A DNA stretch of 36,587 nt from Streptomyces cucumeris (GCF_024295805.1 NZ_JANCLX010000056.1:1-36587); one strand, 5' to 3'; positions 15,126-24,298 are shown, counted from the first letter of the stretch. Notes: a model not told the origin generated them from the sequence alone. Numbers and translations: made by a program.

Positions 15126-15799
15126 CCGACATCGACACACTTCTCACCGAGGCAGCCCCGCCGCTCCACGAGCACCGCTTCGATGCCGCCGCCGGCCTGC
15201 GCCGTCTGGCTCAGGAAGCCGGCTACGTCCTGCCGGGCCCCGAGCCTGGCCGCGCTCAGAACCGACTGAACGCCGTTGCCCGCTGGTGGCTCAGCCGCCA
15301 CGACGCAGCCGCTCACGTCGACCAGCTCGTCGACCAGCTGAACGAGTCCACCCCCAGTCGCGGCGATACAACCCTGAACGTGCACGGCGCCCAGATCTTC
15401 GCTTGCCTGCTCTACCTCACCGGCCACCCCGCCAGCGCCCAGTTCTGGTGGGAACTGGCGGCAGGAGCCGATGTCCGCGGCGCCGCCTACTGCCTCCACC
15501 TGCACCACATCGGCCAGGGCGAGGACCGCGAAGCGATGCACTGGCTGCTCCAGGCCCAGCGCGAACGCGACCAGAACTACCAGTACGACGCTCCCCAGGA
15601 AGAGGCCGACAGGTTGGACGACCTGTTCTTCAAGACCTTCGAACAGTACGTCTCCCGCCACGACGGTACTCGTGCCGCCCCGACAGCTGACCTCGACGCG
15701 GAAGTCGAACGGCTCGCAGAACGCGAAGACGGTGGCCTCGTCGTCCACCCCGACCAGCAACTCGCTGACCGGCTGATCGCCTTCGCCGGCCGCCACTGA
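15122..15799 (+). CDS. Helical protein coupled to the sigma factor
   Basis: A 225-residue protein with no recognised domain. It is rich in alanine, leucine and histidine and looks like an all-helical repeat fold: HRFDAAAGLRRLAQEAGYV, a WWLSRHDAAAHVDQLVDQL helix, AQIFACLLYLTGHPASAQFWWELAAGA and EDREAMHWLLQAQRERDQNYQ resemble tetratricopeptide or Sel1-like hairpins. The last 50 residues are acidic. No membrane segment and no zinc-binding HxxxCxxC anti-sigma motif is present. The start ATG overlaps the sigma-factor stop, so the two are made together. It may hold or release the sigma factor, or use it for its own expression; both are inference. Streptomyces has many such sigma-plus-unknown pairs. 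Confidence 0.7.
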   Translation: MTDIDTLLTEAAPPLHEHRFDAAAGLRRLAQEAGYVLPGPEPGRAQNRLNAVARWWLSRHDAAAHVDQLVDQLNESTPSRGDTTLNVHGAQIFACLLYLTGHPASAQFWWELAAGADVRGAAYCLHLHHIGQGEDREAMHWLLQAQRERDQNYQYDAPQEEADRLDDLFFKTFEQYVSRHDGTRAAPTADLDAEVERLAEREDGGLVVHPDQQLADRLIAFAGRH

Positions 15800-15832
15800 C
15801 CTCCCACAGCGTATGAATCCCACTTCTTGGAA

Positions 15833-15848
15833 GCCTCGGTTCCGAGGC
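15833..15848. terminator. Short hairpin after the sigma-factor operon
   Basis: GCCTCGG-TT-CCGAGGC forms a perfect 7-bp stem 34 bases after the upstream stop and 52 bases before the next gene. It may be a weak terminator or an mRNA 3' stabiliser. Confidence 0.4.
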
Positions 15849-15900
15849 CAACGGGCCGAGAGGGCCTCGCACGAGGCATCCCGCAGAGAGGAGCACCTCA

Positions 15901-16089
15901 GTGCTGAGTAGCTTCAAGGAAGAGCGCTCGGGGAGGAAGCTGCGGACCGGCCGACTCACACATTGGGTGGCCCGACATCGGCGACCCATCGCTACCCACA
16001 TGCTGCGCGGAGCCTGCTACGGCTTCGGCACCGGCGCCGCGGGCTTCGGCTTCTGGTGGATCGAGTGGTGGCTCCAGCACAACCTCTGA
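15901..16089 (+). CDS. Small membrane protein
   Basis: A 62-residue protein with a GTG start preceded by GAGAGGAG. The first 33 residues are basic (KEERSGRKLRTGRLTHWVARHRR). A single hydrophobic, glycine-rich segment follows (about 36-58, GACYGFGTGAAGFGFWWIEWW), so it should sit in the membrane with its N-terminus inside. No function is known. It lies about 100 bases past the sigma-partner gene in the same direction and ends just before a good terminator, so it may be a last member of that unit or a separate gene. Confidence 0.65.
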   Translation: MLSSFKEERSGRKLRTGRLTHWVARHRRPIATHMLRGACYGFGTGAAGFGFWWIEWWLQHNL

Positions 16090-16105
16090 CCCGCCAACGC
16101 GGTAT

Positions 16106-16139
16106 AGCCCCGGGGAATCAGCTACGACACCCCGGGGCT
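16106..16139 (+). terminator. Terminator after the membrane microprotein
   Basis: AGCCCCGGGG pairs with CCCCGGGGCT (10 bp, 14-base loop), starting 17 bases after the stop codon. Confidence 0.75.
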
Positions 16140-16366
16140 TCAGCGCGTCCTCATTGTGGTTCAACAACGCCTCGATTCCAGTGTCACGCGGGTACCGACT
16201 GCGGCTCGTGACGACCGGCTCACGATGTCTTCTCGACGGCGAGAACCACTCGCCCGTGGAACACCGACACCTCATTTCTGGACACCGGACCGGATGGACC
16301 CCAGCACCACGAGCGGGTTTTCGACGTTCTACCCCGCGTCATCGCCGCCCGCGGAAGGATGCTGCC

Positions 16367-16882
16367 ATGACCGCTGACCACATGATGGTGATGGAACTAC
16401 TGCAGGCTTCCCATGCTGCTGCCGACCAGCCCACACCAGCCCGGCGCATCGACGCAGCCGACTGCAAGGTCGTCAGCCGAGCCGCGCGAGCCGACGCGGA
16501 TGAAGGCGGCATGCGCCGACTGGAGTTCCTCGCGATCGGCACCGCGATCTGCGCTCACGATCTGACGGCCGTTCTCGCCGAGCACAAGAAGGTCTCCACC
16601 GAGCAACTCCTGGACGAACTCGCCGCCGCCCGCCGGAACCCAGGCAGCGACATCCCGTTGCTCGAACTCCTCCGCGCCCTCCACGCCCAGGACACACGAC
16701 AGGTGGCCGAACTCCTGGTCGATCTGTTCGGCCGCGACCAGGGCGCGTTCTTCGACCTGATCGTGGCGCTGGGCCGCTACGCCGCCGACTGCGTGTCGAT
16801 GCTGGAGATCCTCGGCCTCAGCTCGGCCGCGGAAACCCTCACCGAATTGGAGATCACCGTCAGGGAGTACGCCAGCAGCTGA
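16367..16882 (+). CDS. Hypothetical helical protein
   Basis: A 171-residue, mostly helical acidic protein. The ATG at 16367 follows GGAAGGA with 8 bases spacing, which fixes the start although the frame is open upstream. It opens MTADHMMVMELLQASHAAADQ and contains a histidine at AICAHDLTAVLAEHKK and a tidy helix FFDLIVALGRYAADCVSMLEIL. I do not recognise a family. It is monocistronic and converges on the large helicase gene, with only 15 bases between the stops. Confidence 0.65.
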   Translation: MTADHMMVMELLQASHAAADQPTPARRIDAADCKVVSRAARADADEGGMRRLEFLAIGTAICAHDLTAVLAEHKKVSTEQLLDELAAARRNPGSDIPLLELLRALHAQDTRQVAELLVDLFGRDQGAFFDLIVALGRYAADCVSMLEILGLSSAAETLTELEITVREYASS

Positions 16883-16897
16883 CGATGTGCCGGCGGT

Positions 16898-19800
16898 CTA
16901 CCGGCTGCGCCGGGTGGTGACGAGCTGGCCGTCCTGGAGGCGGTGGGCAAGGTCGAGGCCACTGTCGAGCATCGCGAGCACATCGAGGTGCCGGTCGGCC
17001 GGCACCGTGCCCAGGCGCCGCTTGTCGCGACCGACTCGGATCAGCGGGTTCGTTGCGCTCGGTGGAGCGATCACGACCGGACCGGCAGCTGCGCCAGGCA
17101 CCAGCCGGACCAGGGGGATGGTCACGGTGCGGTCGTCGAGCAGCTCGTTGACCAGGTTCGAGGGAGAGCGGACGTAGTCGAGGAGGTCGTCGATCTCGTA
17201 CTCGTTCGCCTGGTACCGGTCGGTCCACCCGTCGATGTGCTGCCCCGCGAGCCAGTGGCGTAGGTCTGCTGGCCGATACCGCTGGTCGGCGGCTTCCCGG
17301 CCGGCGACGTGAGCCAGACGGCGGGAGGCGATGCCGGAGGTGAGCAGGGCCAGGGCCTGCTCGGTGTCGACGCCGTGTCGGATGTGCCAGGCCGTGTGCG
17401 TGTTCAGCCGGGGAGTGGTGGGAGACAGCAGGGGGCTGGTATTGACCAGGTTGATTAGGGCGCCGGTGACCCAGCTCAGGGCGTGTTCGAAGCCGCTGCT
17501 GATGTTGCGCACCGCTTGCTCGAGCGCCCACTCGGCGGGGACACCGGGCAGCCACGAGCGGGCCAGGGCGGGGATGCCGCTGCCGGAGATCCAGTCCTGG
17601 ATCGCGGTGGCGAGCGGGACGCCCACCTGCGTGCCCTTGACCTCTTTCGTGGTGAAGCGCCAGGTACCGGCAACCTCGGGCAGTTCGAGGAGGCGCTCGA
17701 AGACCTGCTGCTGGGTGAGGAAGGCGAGTGTGCTTTCCAGCGTCCACTCCTCCGGTTCGCTGAACCACACCTCACCCTCGGTCGGGGTATCGTCTTCACC
17801 TGACTGCTGGGCGAGCTGGTGCGCCAGGTGCTGGGCGAGCTGGTCGAGGTGGCGGGCTGATCCGAGGCTGGTGCCGGTGCTGGACCAGCGGCCAGCCAGG
17901 TCGGTGTCAGTGGCTTCGTGAGCCTCTGCCACCCGACCTGCGAGGCCGAGCCACCGGCTGGTGACCTGCTCGTGGTCGGTCTGGGTCATTGCGAAGAGCG
18001 ACTGAACGGCGTCGAGGGGATTGCCGTCCAGGACTGGTGTCGTGGCGTGAGTCTGCAGGACGAGCCACACAAACGCGGCGAAGTCCGCGACGATGCTGTC
18101 CGCCAGGGCGAAGACGCCGTCAGCTGCCTCGCGCATCTTGTCCTCGGCTTCGGCGAGAGCGGCCAGGGCTTCGGTGGTCAGTAGCGCGGAGACGACCTTG
18201 AGCTGCTCCGTGTCGGGGGTAAGGGTGTTGAACTCGGGTGGCCTGGGCGGGTAGGGGCGGGTCAGGAGAATCCATCCCTCGCTCTCTCGTCCGGCCCGCC
18301 CCGCGCGGCCGATCGCGTTGACGAGCTCGGCTGGGGTCAGGGCGCGCTGGTTGTCGTAGGCGAGGTAGTCACCCTGGACCTTGCTGTGAACGATGACCGT
18401 GCGCACGGGCAGGTTGACGCCGTCGGTGAGGGTGCTGGTGCTGGCGATCGCTACAAGTTGGTCGTTCCGCAAGGCGTTTTCGACGGCTTGGAGGACGTCG
18501 TCGGGGAGGTCTCCGTGGTGGTAGGCGACACCTCGGCGGGTGCAGCGAACCAGCGGGTGCTCCGGCCCAAGGGTGTCTGCCAGGTACTCGGACAGCACGG
18601 CCGCTGCGGGCCGGTCGGCGAGGTGTTCGGCGATGGCGAGCGCGGTGTTGCGGGCCTCCTTCTTGGTGCCGACGACCATCAGGACACTGCCGGCTGAGGT
18701 GAGCGACGCGGCGCCGGCAGCGAAGACCTTGTAGTCCGCGATGCCCCCCGATAGGCGGGTCCGGGAGTTCCACTCGTTCCGGTAGCCGGAGGCGAACCTC
18801 CGCCTTCCCACCTCGCCGGTGGTCAGGCGTGCAATCGTGGAAGCGGCGGTCGGCCGGACATCCAGGCGGGCTGCGACCGGCACAGTGGCGAGCCAGCGGG
18901 AGGGTTGATTCGCTGTCGGCGAGCGGCGGTTCAGCTCGGCCTGATCCTCGATCAGCTGCGGGTAGAGAAGCCCGTGCAGGCGTCGCGGGCCCCGCCAGGT
19001 GTCGGTGAAGTACACCTCGTGTGCGGGCCGCTCCGGATCGAGCCACGAGGCGATGTCGCCCCGGTTATCGACCGCCGCAGACAGCAGCACCAGCCGGACG
19101 TCACTGGTGCTTGCCCGCAGGAGCGCGAGCAGGCTCTCTAGGACGAAGCCGCGTCTGCCCTGGGCGAGATGGTGGGCTTCATCCACCACGATCAGCCCGA
19201 CGCCGTCCAGCGTGGCCTCGGAGTCACTGCGGATCATGTGCATGAGCCGCTCCGGCGTCACGATTTCCACATCTCCGCCTTCCGGCTCCCGCTCGGAGGA
19301 CAACGGAAAGTCTGGCTGCTCTGCGGCCAAACGGCGTTCCAGTAGGCGCAGCCGGCCTCGCAGGGCCGAGCGCATCTCCCGCCCGAGGCTGCGCATCGGC
19401 GACACGTACACCACCCGACCAGGCCGCTGCGCCAGGTGAGAGCAGATCACCAGCTGGGCCATCAGCGTCTTGCCCGCGCTGGTCGGCACACTGATTAGGC
19501 TGCGCGGCGTCGATGGGTCGACCGGGTTCCCTCGCTCCAGCCTCAGCAGCTGGCGCTGCGGCGGCCATAGGGTCATCACCGGCGGGTGCGACAGCGCGAA
19601 GCTGCGGGCAACCGCGGGGGGTGTCCCCGGGGGTAGCAGCGAGTACAGGCTGCTGGCCGCCATCTCCGTGCTGAGGTCGAGGAGGTGCGCGGCCACCCAC
19701 CTTGCCAGCCGGTCGCCGCGGCCTGCCCGCTCGTGCATCACGTCCTCGAGCAGCCGCTGCGCCGCGGTGAAGTTCTGTTCCTCCCCAAAAGCCAAGAACT

Positions 19801-20410
19801 GATAGAGGCGGAAGATTGCATCCACGACCGCCTCGGCCGGCCCATACATGGTGCCCGTCAGCGACTCGCGGCGCATGACCTGCCGCAGCTCCCTGAATTG
19901 CCGCCGCCACGCCCGCAGCGCTCGCGACAGCACCGACCGATCGAAGCCGAGAAAGACCACCCCGGCCTCCACCGCCAGGGTGCCGATGTGAACGCGGAGC
20001 GCGCTGCTGTAGTCCACGAGGTCACGCACCTGCCGGTAGACCGCGGTGGCGTTCGGGTCCTGCTCACTGCGCCGGTACCCCGCCTGAGCAGCGAAGGCGA
20101 TCTGAAGCCTGTCGGCGAGCGTTCGCCGGCTATCGCCTAGGGCGAGGTCCAGTAGGTGCGCGCTGACCGCGAATGCCTGCCGGATGCGCCCCGCGTCGAA
20201 CCCGGGTACCTCCGGATCGAGCGCGGCGAGCCCATGCAGGTACCACGCCGTGCCGAGCACCTCGTCGGTGATATCCCGCTCACCGCGGAACGCGGCGACC
20301 TCCATCTCGGTCATCCTCGCCAGCAGGTCCTCCGCGCTGGGGAGCACACCACCCGGCCGGTACTCACCGAGCGCCGACGCGAGCACGTCTGGATCTAGAG
20401 TGCGCTCCAC
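16898..20410 (-). CDS. hamB: Ski2-like superfamily 2 helicase, HamB-like
   Basis: A 1170-residue DEAD/DEAH helicase. About 280 N-terminal helical residues precede motif I SVPTSAGKT (307-315), Ia YVSPMRSLGREM, motif II VVDEAH (408-413), motif III-like LLSAAVD, the Ski2-type YHHGDLPDD, motif V TSTLTDGVNLP and motif VI NAIGRAGRAGRESEG. Some 400 more residues follow the core, longer than a bare helicase. SAA-x-D in place of SAT is typical of divergent members. Start ATG 20410 overlaps the upstream gene by 16 bases, so the two are co-translated. With a PD-(D/E)xK protein upstream, this is the HamA-HamB (Hachiman/AbpAB) architecture, in which the helicase senses aberrant DNA and licenses the nuclease. 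The assignment rests on motifs and gene order. Confidence 0.65.
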   Translation of the reverse strand: MERTLDPDVLASALGEYRPGGVLPSAEDLLARMTEMEVAAFRGERDITDEVLGTAWYLHGLAALDPEVPGFDAGRIRQAFAVSAHLLDLALGDSRRTLADRLQIAFAAQAGYRRSEQDPNATAVYRQVRDLVDYSSALRVHIGTLAVEAGVVFLGFDRSVLSRALRAWRRQFRELRQVMRRESLTGTMYGPAEAVVDAIFRLYQFLAFGEEQNFTAAQRLLEDVMHERAGRGDRLARWVAAHLLDLSTEMAASSLYSLLPPGTPPAVARSFALSHPPVMTLWPPQRQLLRLERGNPVDPSTPRSLISVPTSAGKTLMAQLVICSHLAQRPGRVVYVSPMRSLGREMRSALRGRLRLLERRLAAEQPDFPLSSEREPEGGDVEIVTPERLMHMIRSDSEATLDGVGLIVVDEAHHLAQGRRGFVLESLLALLRASTSDVRLVLLSAAVDNRGDIASWLDPERPAHEVYFTDTWRGPRRLHGLLYPQLIEDQAELNRRSPTANQPSRWLATVPVAARLDVRPTAASTIARLTTGEVGRRRFASGYRNEWNSRTRLSGGIADYKVFAAGAASLTSAGSVLMVVGTKKEARNTALAIAEHLADRPAAAVLSEYLADTLGPEHPLVRCTRRGVAYHHGDLPDDVLQAVENALRNDQLVAIASTSTLTDGVNLPVRTVIVHSKVQGDYLAYDNQRALTPAELVNAIGRAGRAGRESEGWILLTRPYPPRPPEFNTLTPDTEQLKVVSALLTTEALAALAEAEDKMREAADGVFALADSIVADFAAFVWLVLQTHATTPVLDGNPLDAVQSLFAMTQTDHEQVTSRWLGLAGRVAEAHEATDTDLAGRWSSTGTSLGSARHLDQLAQHLAHQLAQQSGEDDTPTEGEVWFSEPEEWTLESTLAFLTQQQVFERLLELPEVAGTWRFTTKEVKGTQVGVPLATAIQDWISGSGIPALARSWLPGVPAEWALEQAVRNISSGFEHALSWVTGALINLVNTSPLLSPTTPRLNTHTAWHIRHGVDTEQALALLTSGIASRRLAHVAGREAADQRYRPADLRHWLAGQHIDGWTDRYQANEYEIDDLLDYVRSPSNLVNELLDDRTVTIPLVRLVPGAAAGPVVIAPPSATNPLIRVGRDKRRLGTVPADRHLDVLAMLDSGLDLAHRLQDGQLVTTRRSR

Positions 20411-21336
20411 GCGTACTCCCTCACGTCCTTGGCGAAGTCCTCAAGATCGTCGACCGCCAACACCAGACCCTGCAGCGCCCCGGCATGGGTGTGGGTGGTG
20501 AAGTGCTTGTGGGACCGCTCGAACGCCGTCTCCGGGGTATCCGCCGCGTTCAGCGCCAGGCTGACACCACCGTTCCCCGATTCCTGGGCGTACACCCACT
20601 GTCGCGTCAGAGAGCTGACGAACACTCGGGTGTCCGGAGCAAGGAGCCGTGCGCCCCACGCCATCTGGCTCAGGTACTTTGCACCGTTGTCGTTCAGCTG
20701 TTGCCAGGCGCCGCGGATGGTGTCGCTCGGCTTGGCCGCGGTACCAGTGAACTTCTTCATCTCCCACAATCGGAACACGAACCCAAGCGCACTGTTCTCC
20801 ACACGGTGAATGATCAGCCCGTCCGGGCCGCTGTCGGTCACCGTCGACGAAGGTGGATCGAGGATCTCCACGCTTCGCCCGGGTTCGGGGGCGAGATCCC
20901 GTGTGGAGAGGTACCAGAGCCACTCACCTATGTAGCCGGTCACGCCTGTGGTGTCGTTGGCCTCGAAGACCGGAGCCGCGAGGGACAGAACGTGCTCCCG
21001 GTCCTTGCCGACCAATTTCCTACCGGTCAGCGCGGCCTCACGCCACAGTCTATAGGCGAGGGTGTCCAGGTCTGTCCGAGCGAGCATGATCTCGTCCGCG
21101 ACAACCCAGGCCGCCGCTGCCCGGTCCCCGGGTTCCTGGCCAATGGCCACCACCAGATCCCAGGGGCACACCTGACTGCGGCCGCGCGGCTCACGCCGCG
21201 TCAGGTCAACCAGGCGGCCGCCGAGCGATTTGGCGTGCTCCATGGCCCGACGTGCCGGAATCCGCAACGCGCCCTCACCTCCGTTCCCGGCCTGGTGCTG
21301 GGCCTCGAGGAGGGAAGACACAGTCCACCAGATCAC
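20395..21336 (-). CDS. hamA: PD-(D/E)xK nuclease-like protein, HamA/DUF1837-like
   Basis: A 313-residue protein upstream of and overlapping the helicase. Candidate catalytic residues follow the DUF1837/HamA layout: GYIGEWLWYLSTRDL (134-148, E138), GPDGLIIHRVE (170-180, D172) and RLWEMKKFTGTA (189-200, E192 and K194). After them a helix (DTIRGAWQQLNDNGAKYL) resembles the family's substrate-facing helix. The GTG at 21336 has only a GGTAGG ribosome site; an internal start near residue 32 is possible. In Hachiman, HamA is a DNase or DNA-degrading effector held off by the HamB helicase. Whether this protein cuts DNA is inference. Similarity is confined to the active-site region, so a new nuclease family paired with a helicase is the alternative. 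Confidence 0.6.
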   Translation of the reverse strand: MIWWTVSSLLEAQHQAGNGGEGALRIPARRAMEHAKSLGGRLVDLTRREPRGRSQVCPWDLVVAIGQEPGDRAAAAWVVADEIMLARTDLDTLAYRLWREAALTGRKLVGKDREHVLSLAAPVFEANDTTGVTGYIGEWLWYLSTRDLAPEPGRSVEILDPPSSTVTDSGPDGLIIHRVENSALGFVFRLWEMKKFTGTAAKPSDTIRGAWQQLNDNGAKYLSQMAWGARLLAPDTRVFVSSLTRQWVYAQESGNGGVSLALNAADTPETAFERSHKHFTTHTHAGALQGLVLAVDDLEDFAKDVREYAWSAL

Positions 21337-21683
21337 CCTACCTACCCGTGAGGCTCCTTATAGCCGTTGCTCTAACAACCGGTGACAAGCTGAGTACCGG
21401 AGCGGTGGTGGCCCGGGCGGCCGAGGTTGGTCGGCGTAGCGTCGAGAGCGTGCTCGGGCAATTGCTGTCGGTCGTTGGGGTGTGTGAGGCGTGGGTGGCC
21501 GGGTGCGCGCAGCATTTGCATGGCCTCTGTAGGGGCCGTGCGTGCGCAAGACGGTGTTCGCCAGGCGGGCGCGACGCCTCCGCCAGCGCCCACCGTGCGG
21601 GATCGGCCGTGAAGTTCCGGGGAACTGTCCCGCCCCACGGGATCGCGCTTTTCCGCAGGTCAGAGGCAGTGTCCCCTGTGGGG
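21337..21683. other. Divergent intergenic region, candidate oriT
   Basis: A 347-base gap between the HamA-like gene and the relaxase, which read away from each other. It holds promoters for both. Palindromes include AGTTCC-GG-GGAACT (21613-21626) and CCCC-TGT-GGGG (21673-21683), which traps the GGGG just before the relaxase ATG. Relaxase genes are often next to their nick site, so this gap is the best candidate for oriT. No known nic sequence was recognised. Confidence 0.35.
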
Positions 21684-23567
21684 ATGATTAGTGTCGAGAA
21701 GGTTCAGAGGCGGAACGCCTGGCGGTACTACGTGCGGGGTGTGGCCTTCGGGGACAGTCGCCGTCCGGCCCGCAGGCTGCTGAAGGATGCTCAGGAGGAA
21801 GCCGGGCTCCCGCCCGGGGTGTGGATGGGCCGCGGTCTGCCCGCGCTCGGGCTCAGCGCTGGGGAGACGGTGACGCAGCGGCAGATGGAGCTGATGTTCG
21901 GCGAGGGCCGGAGCCCGGACGCCGACCGGATGGAGCGTGAGCGCCTGGACGATGGCGCCGATCCCGAGGCGGCCCGGTCGGAGACCGCTCTCGGGCAGCC
22001 AATCGAAGAGGTCGAGAAGCGGAAACAGATCCCGCTGCTCGCTGTCGAGTTCGTCTTCCGGGCGCAGGCGAGCCTGATCGTGCTGTGGGCGCTGGGAGAC
22101 GACCACACCCGGCGGGTCATCGAGCGGGCGCACGAGCGGACCATCGCCACCGTGCTGCGCTGGCTGGAGGATGAGATCGCGGAGACCCGGTGGTCTTCTG
22201 GCCGTCAGCGTGCAAAGGCCCCTGCCCTGGTCGTTGCGGCGTTCCGTCACTTCGACAACCGCGACGGCTTCCCGCTGCTCCATGAGCACTGCCTGATCCT
22301 GAACCGGGTGCAGCGCCCGGACGGCGAGTGGTACGCGCTGGACACCGTCCGTCTGTACCAGCATGTCGTGGCGGCCGGGACGCTGTACACGCTCACCATG
22401 ACGACGGAAGTGTGCGAGAAGCTGGGCCTGGCGACGATGCCGCGGGAAGTGACGCCAGGCCTGCGCCCGGTGATGGAGATAGCGGGGGTGGACCAGGAGC
22501 TGATCGACTGGTCGTCCACCCGTCGCCAGCGGATCGAGGACGCCCTGGAGGGCATCACCGACCAGTACGTTGCCAAGCACCGGCGGTTGCCGGGCGAGCG
22601 CGGCCGCCACGGGCTCGGCTGGTGGGCGGCGCAGGACACCCGCCCGGAGAAGAAGACCCCGCGGCCCCTGCACCATCTGCGCGCGTGGTGGCGCGCGTCC
22701 GCGATTCTGCGCTTCGGCCAGCGCCTGGTCGACGGACTCCTTCAGCGCTGCCGGACGGTCGGTGCCGCGATCCGCGCCCAGGTGAGCCCGCTCGTGGATA
22801 CGGTGCTCGCCGCCGTCGACGTCGCCGCCATCGTCTACACCGTGCGCCGGTGTTTCGCCCGCCGTCACGTCCTGGCCGAAGCGCGCCGACACCTTCTGGA
22901 GACCCTGCGCGGCCGCGCGTTCGAGCCGGGCCTGGACGACTACATCGCCGACCGGGCCCTGTCCCGCCACGGTCGTCAGCTCACCGTGCCCCAGGAAGGC
23001 CGCCGGCCCCCGGCGCCGGACCAGCTGACCTATACCGCCGACTTCGCCTGGCCTGCCCGCTGGTGGATTGCTGGCACCGGCGGCAAGCCGCCCCGGGAGT
23101 CGACCCGGTACGAGCGGGCCCGGGTCGCCAGCCTCGCCGTGCAGAACGCGATCCGCGCCGCCCGCTCCGCACCCGCTCCCGCGAGCGACGAAGCCCCGGC
23201 GGCGACCGCGTTAACCGCCGCGCACGGCGACCACGACCAGGCGGCGGCCGCGCCGCACGCCGTCGACCACCCCGGCCGCGACGCCGCCCCCACTCCGGCG
23301 CAGCGGGCCGCCGCCGTCCACGCCCACCAGCAGGCCGCGATGCCGGAGCTGCTGGAAGGCCGCACGACCGATCCGGCGACGTGGATGAGCACGCCAGAGA
23401 ACCTCGCCCGGTTCGCCGCCTACAAACGCGAGGCCGATGCCCGCCGCCGCGACATCGCCGACCGGCCGCAGCCCGAGCAGCCGACCGACGCAGTCGGCCC
23501 TGCCGACCAGCAGCAGCACCACACGCCCCAGCCAGACGAGGGCAGGGGAGCCGCCCGCGACCACTGA
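21684..23567 (+). CDS. MobF-family relaxase
   Basis: A 627-residue conjugative relaxase of the TrwC/TraI class. Catalytic tyrosines are near the N-terminus (NAWRYYVRGV, about 12-20). The three-histidine metal site is FRHFDNRDGFPLLHEHCLILN, showing H-x-D-x-R followed by L-H-x-H and an asparagine. PGVWMGRGLPALGL and LIVLWALGD fit the Streptomyces subgroup. The ATG at 21684 (MISVEKVQRR) is chosen because relatives start here; the frame is open upstream without homology. The C-terminal 170 residues are low-complexity, alanine- and histidine-rich. No helicase Walker motifs are present, so it lacks the C-terminal helicase of full TrwC. It should nick oriT and lead one strand during transfer. Confidence 0.85.
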   Translation: MISVEKVQRRNAWRYYVRGVAFGDSRRPARRLLKDAQEEAGLPPGVWMGRGLPALGLSAGETVTQRQMELMFGEGRSPDADRMERERLDDGADPEAARSETALGQPIEEVEKRKQIPLLAVEFVFRAQASLIVLWALGDDHTRRVIERAHERTIATVLRWLEDEIAETRWSSGRQRAKAPALVVAAFRHFDNRDGFPLLHEHCLILNRVQRPDGEWYALDTVRLYQHVVAAGTLYTLTMTTEVCEKLGLATMPREVTPGLRPVMEIAGVDQELIDWSSTRRQRIEDALEGITDQYVAKHRRLPGERGRHGLGWWAAQDTRPEKKTPRPLHHLRAWWRASAILRFGQRLVDGLLQRCRTVGAAIRAQVSPLVDTVLAAVDVAAIVYTVRRCFARRHVLAEARRHLLETLRGRAFEPGLDDYIADRALSRHGRQLTVPQEGRRPPAPDQLTYTADFAWPARWWIAGTGGKPPRESTRYERARVASLAVQNAIRAARSAPAPASDEAPAATALTAAHGDHDQAAAAPHAVDHPGRDAAPTPAQRAAAVHAHQQAAMPELLEGRTTDPATWMSTPENLARFAAYKREADARRRDIADRPQPEQPTDAVGPADQQQHHTPQPDEGRGAARDH

Positions 23568-23672
23568 GGGGGATGTCAACCGGCCAGCGCGTGGCCGATC
23601 TCCGCCTTCATCCTGCCTAGGGATCGGGGCGGATCGAGAATCGGGAAGTTGGCACCGGCACGGGAGGAACCC

Positions 23673-24257
23673 TTGACCGACCTGCACGAACCGCTGGAAC
23701 CCCTCGACAGCTACCCCGACGCACTGCCCCCGCCCCGGCAGCGAGGCGACGTGAACCTGGTGGGCCTGCTCAGCATCGCCGACGACCTCGCCCGCAGCCT
23801 GTCGGCACTGAAGATCCGGGTCCAGCCCTACGACCCAAAGACCGCGATCGTCGGCCCCGAGAAGGCACGCCAGAACCTGGAGAAGGAAGTCGACCGGCTC
23901 CTGGAGAAGACCGTCTACTTCCAGCGCCACGCCCACGCCGCCATGCTCGGGCGGTGTGTCTTGGGAGCGGACTCCAAGGAGAACTGCTCCACCGAGGGCG
24001 CCCGCCTCCAGCTCAACGTCTGGGACGACACGACGCGGCGGGACATCGTCGAAGACGGCACCACCGGTTGCGTCGCCCACACCGTCGAAGCCGCCCGTCG
24101 GACCATGGCCGACCCCGCCAGCCGCAAGATCCTGCTCGCCTTCAGCCGTGACGACGAAGGAGCCGCCGTCTCCCGCGCCCTCGGACTCGGGCCTGCCGAC
24201 ACCGAACAGTTCCTGAACCGCGGCCTCACCCTGCGCCCCGAACACCGCGTCTCCTGA
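23673..24257 (+). CDS. Hypothetical protein downstream of the relaxase
   Basis: A 194-residue protein. TTG at 23673 has GGAGG 6 bases upstream and is preferred to TTG at 23649. It is acidic at the N-terminus (LHEPLEPLDSYPD), with a helical middle (LEKEVDRLLEKTVYFQRHAHAAML) and three cysteines (C104, C113, C138). No domain is recognised. It lies 105 bases past the relaxase and 41 bases before the next gene in the same direction, so it is probably in a transfer-related unit. Confidence 0.6.
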   Translation: MTDLHEPLEPLDSYPDALPPPRQRGDVNLVGLLSIADDLARSLSALKIRVQPYDPKTAIVGPEKARQNLEKEVDRLLEKTVYFQRHAHAAMLGRCVLGADSKENCSTEGARLQLNVWDDTTRRDIVEDGTTGCVAHTVEAARRTMADPASRKILLAFSRDDEGAAVSRALGLGPADTEQFLNRGLTLRPEHRVS

Positions 24258-24298
24258 CCCCGCCGCCCACCAAGCACAGCCCGCATTGGAGCGCCACG

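Noticed and set aside
21252..21683. N-terminal extension of the relaxase
   Set aside because: The frame is open, but the added residues lack homology to MobF proteins, and the catalytic domain begins at the ATG at 21684.
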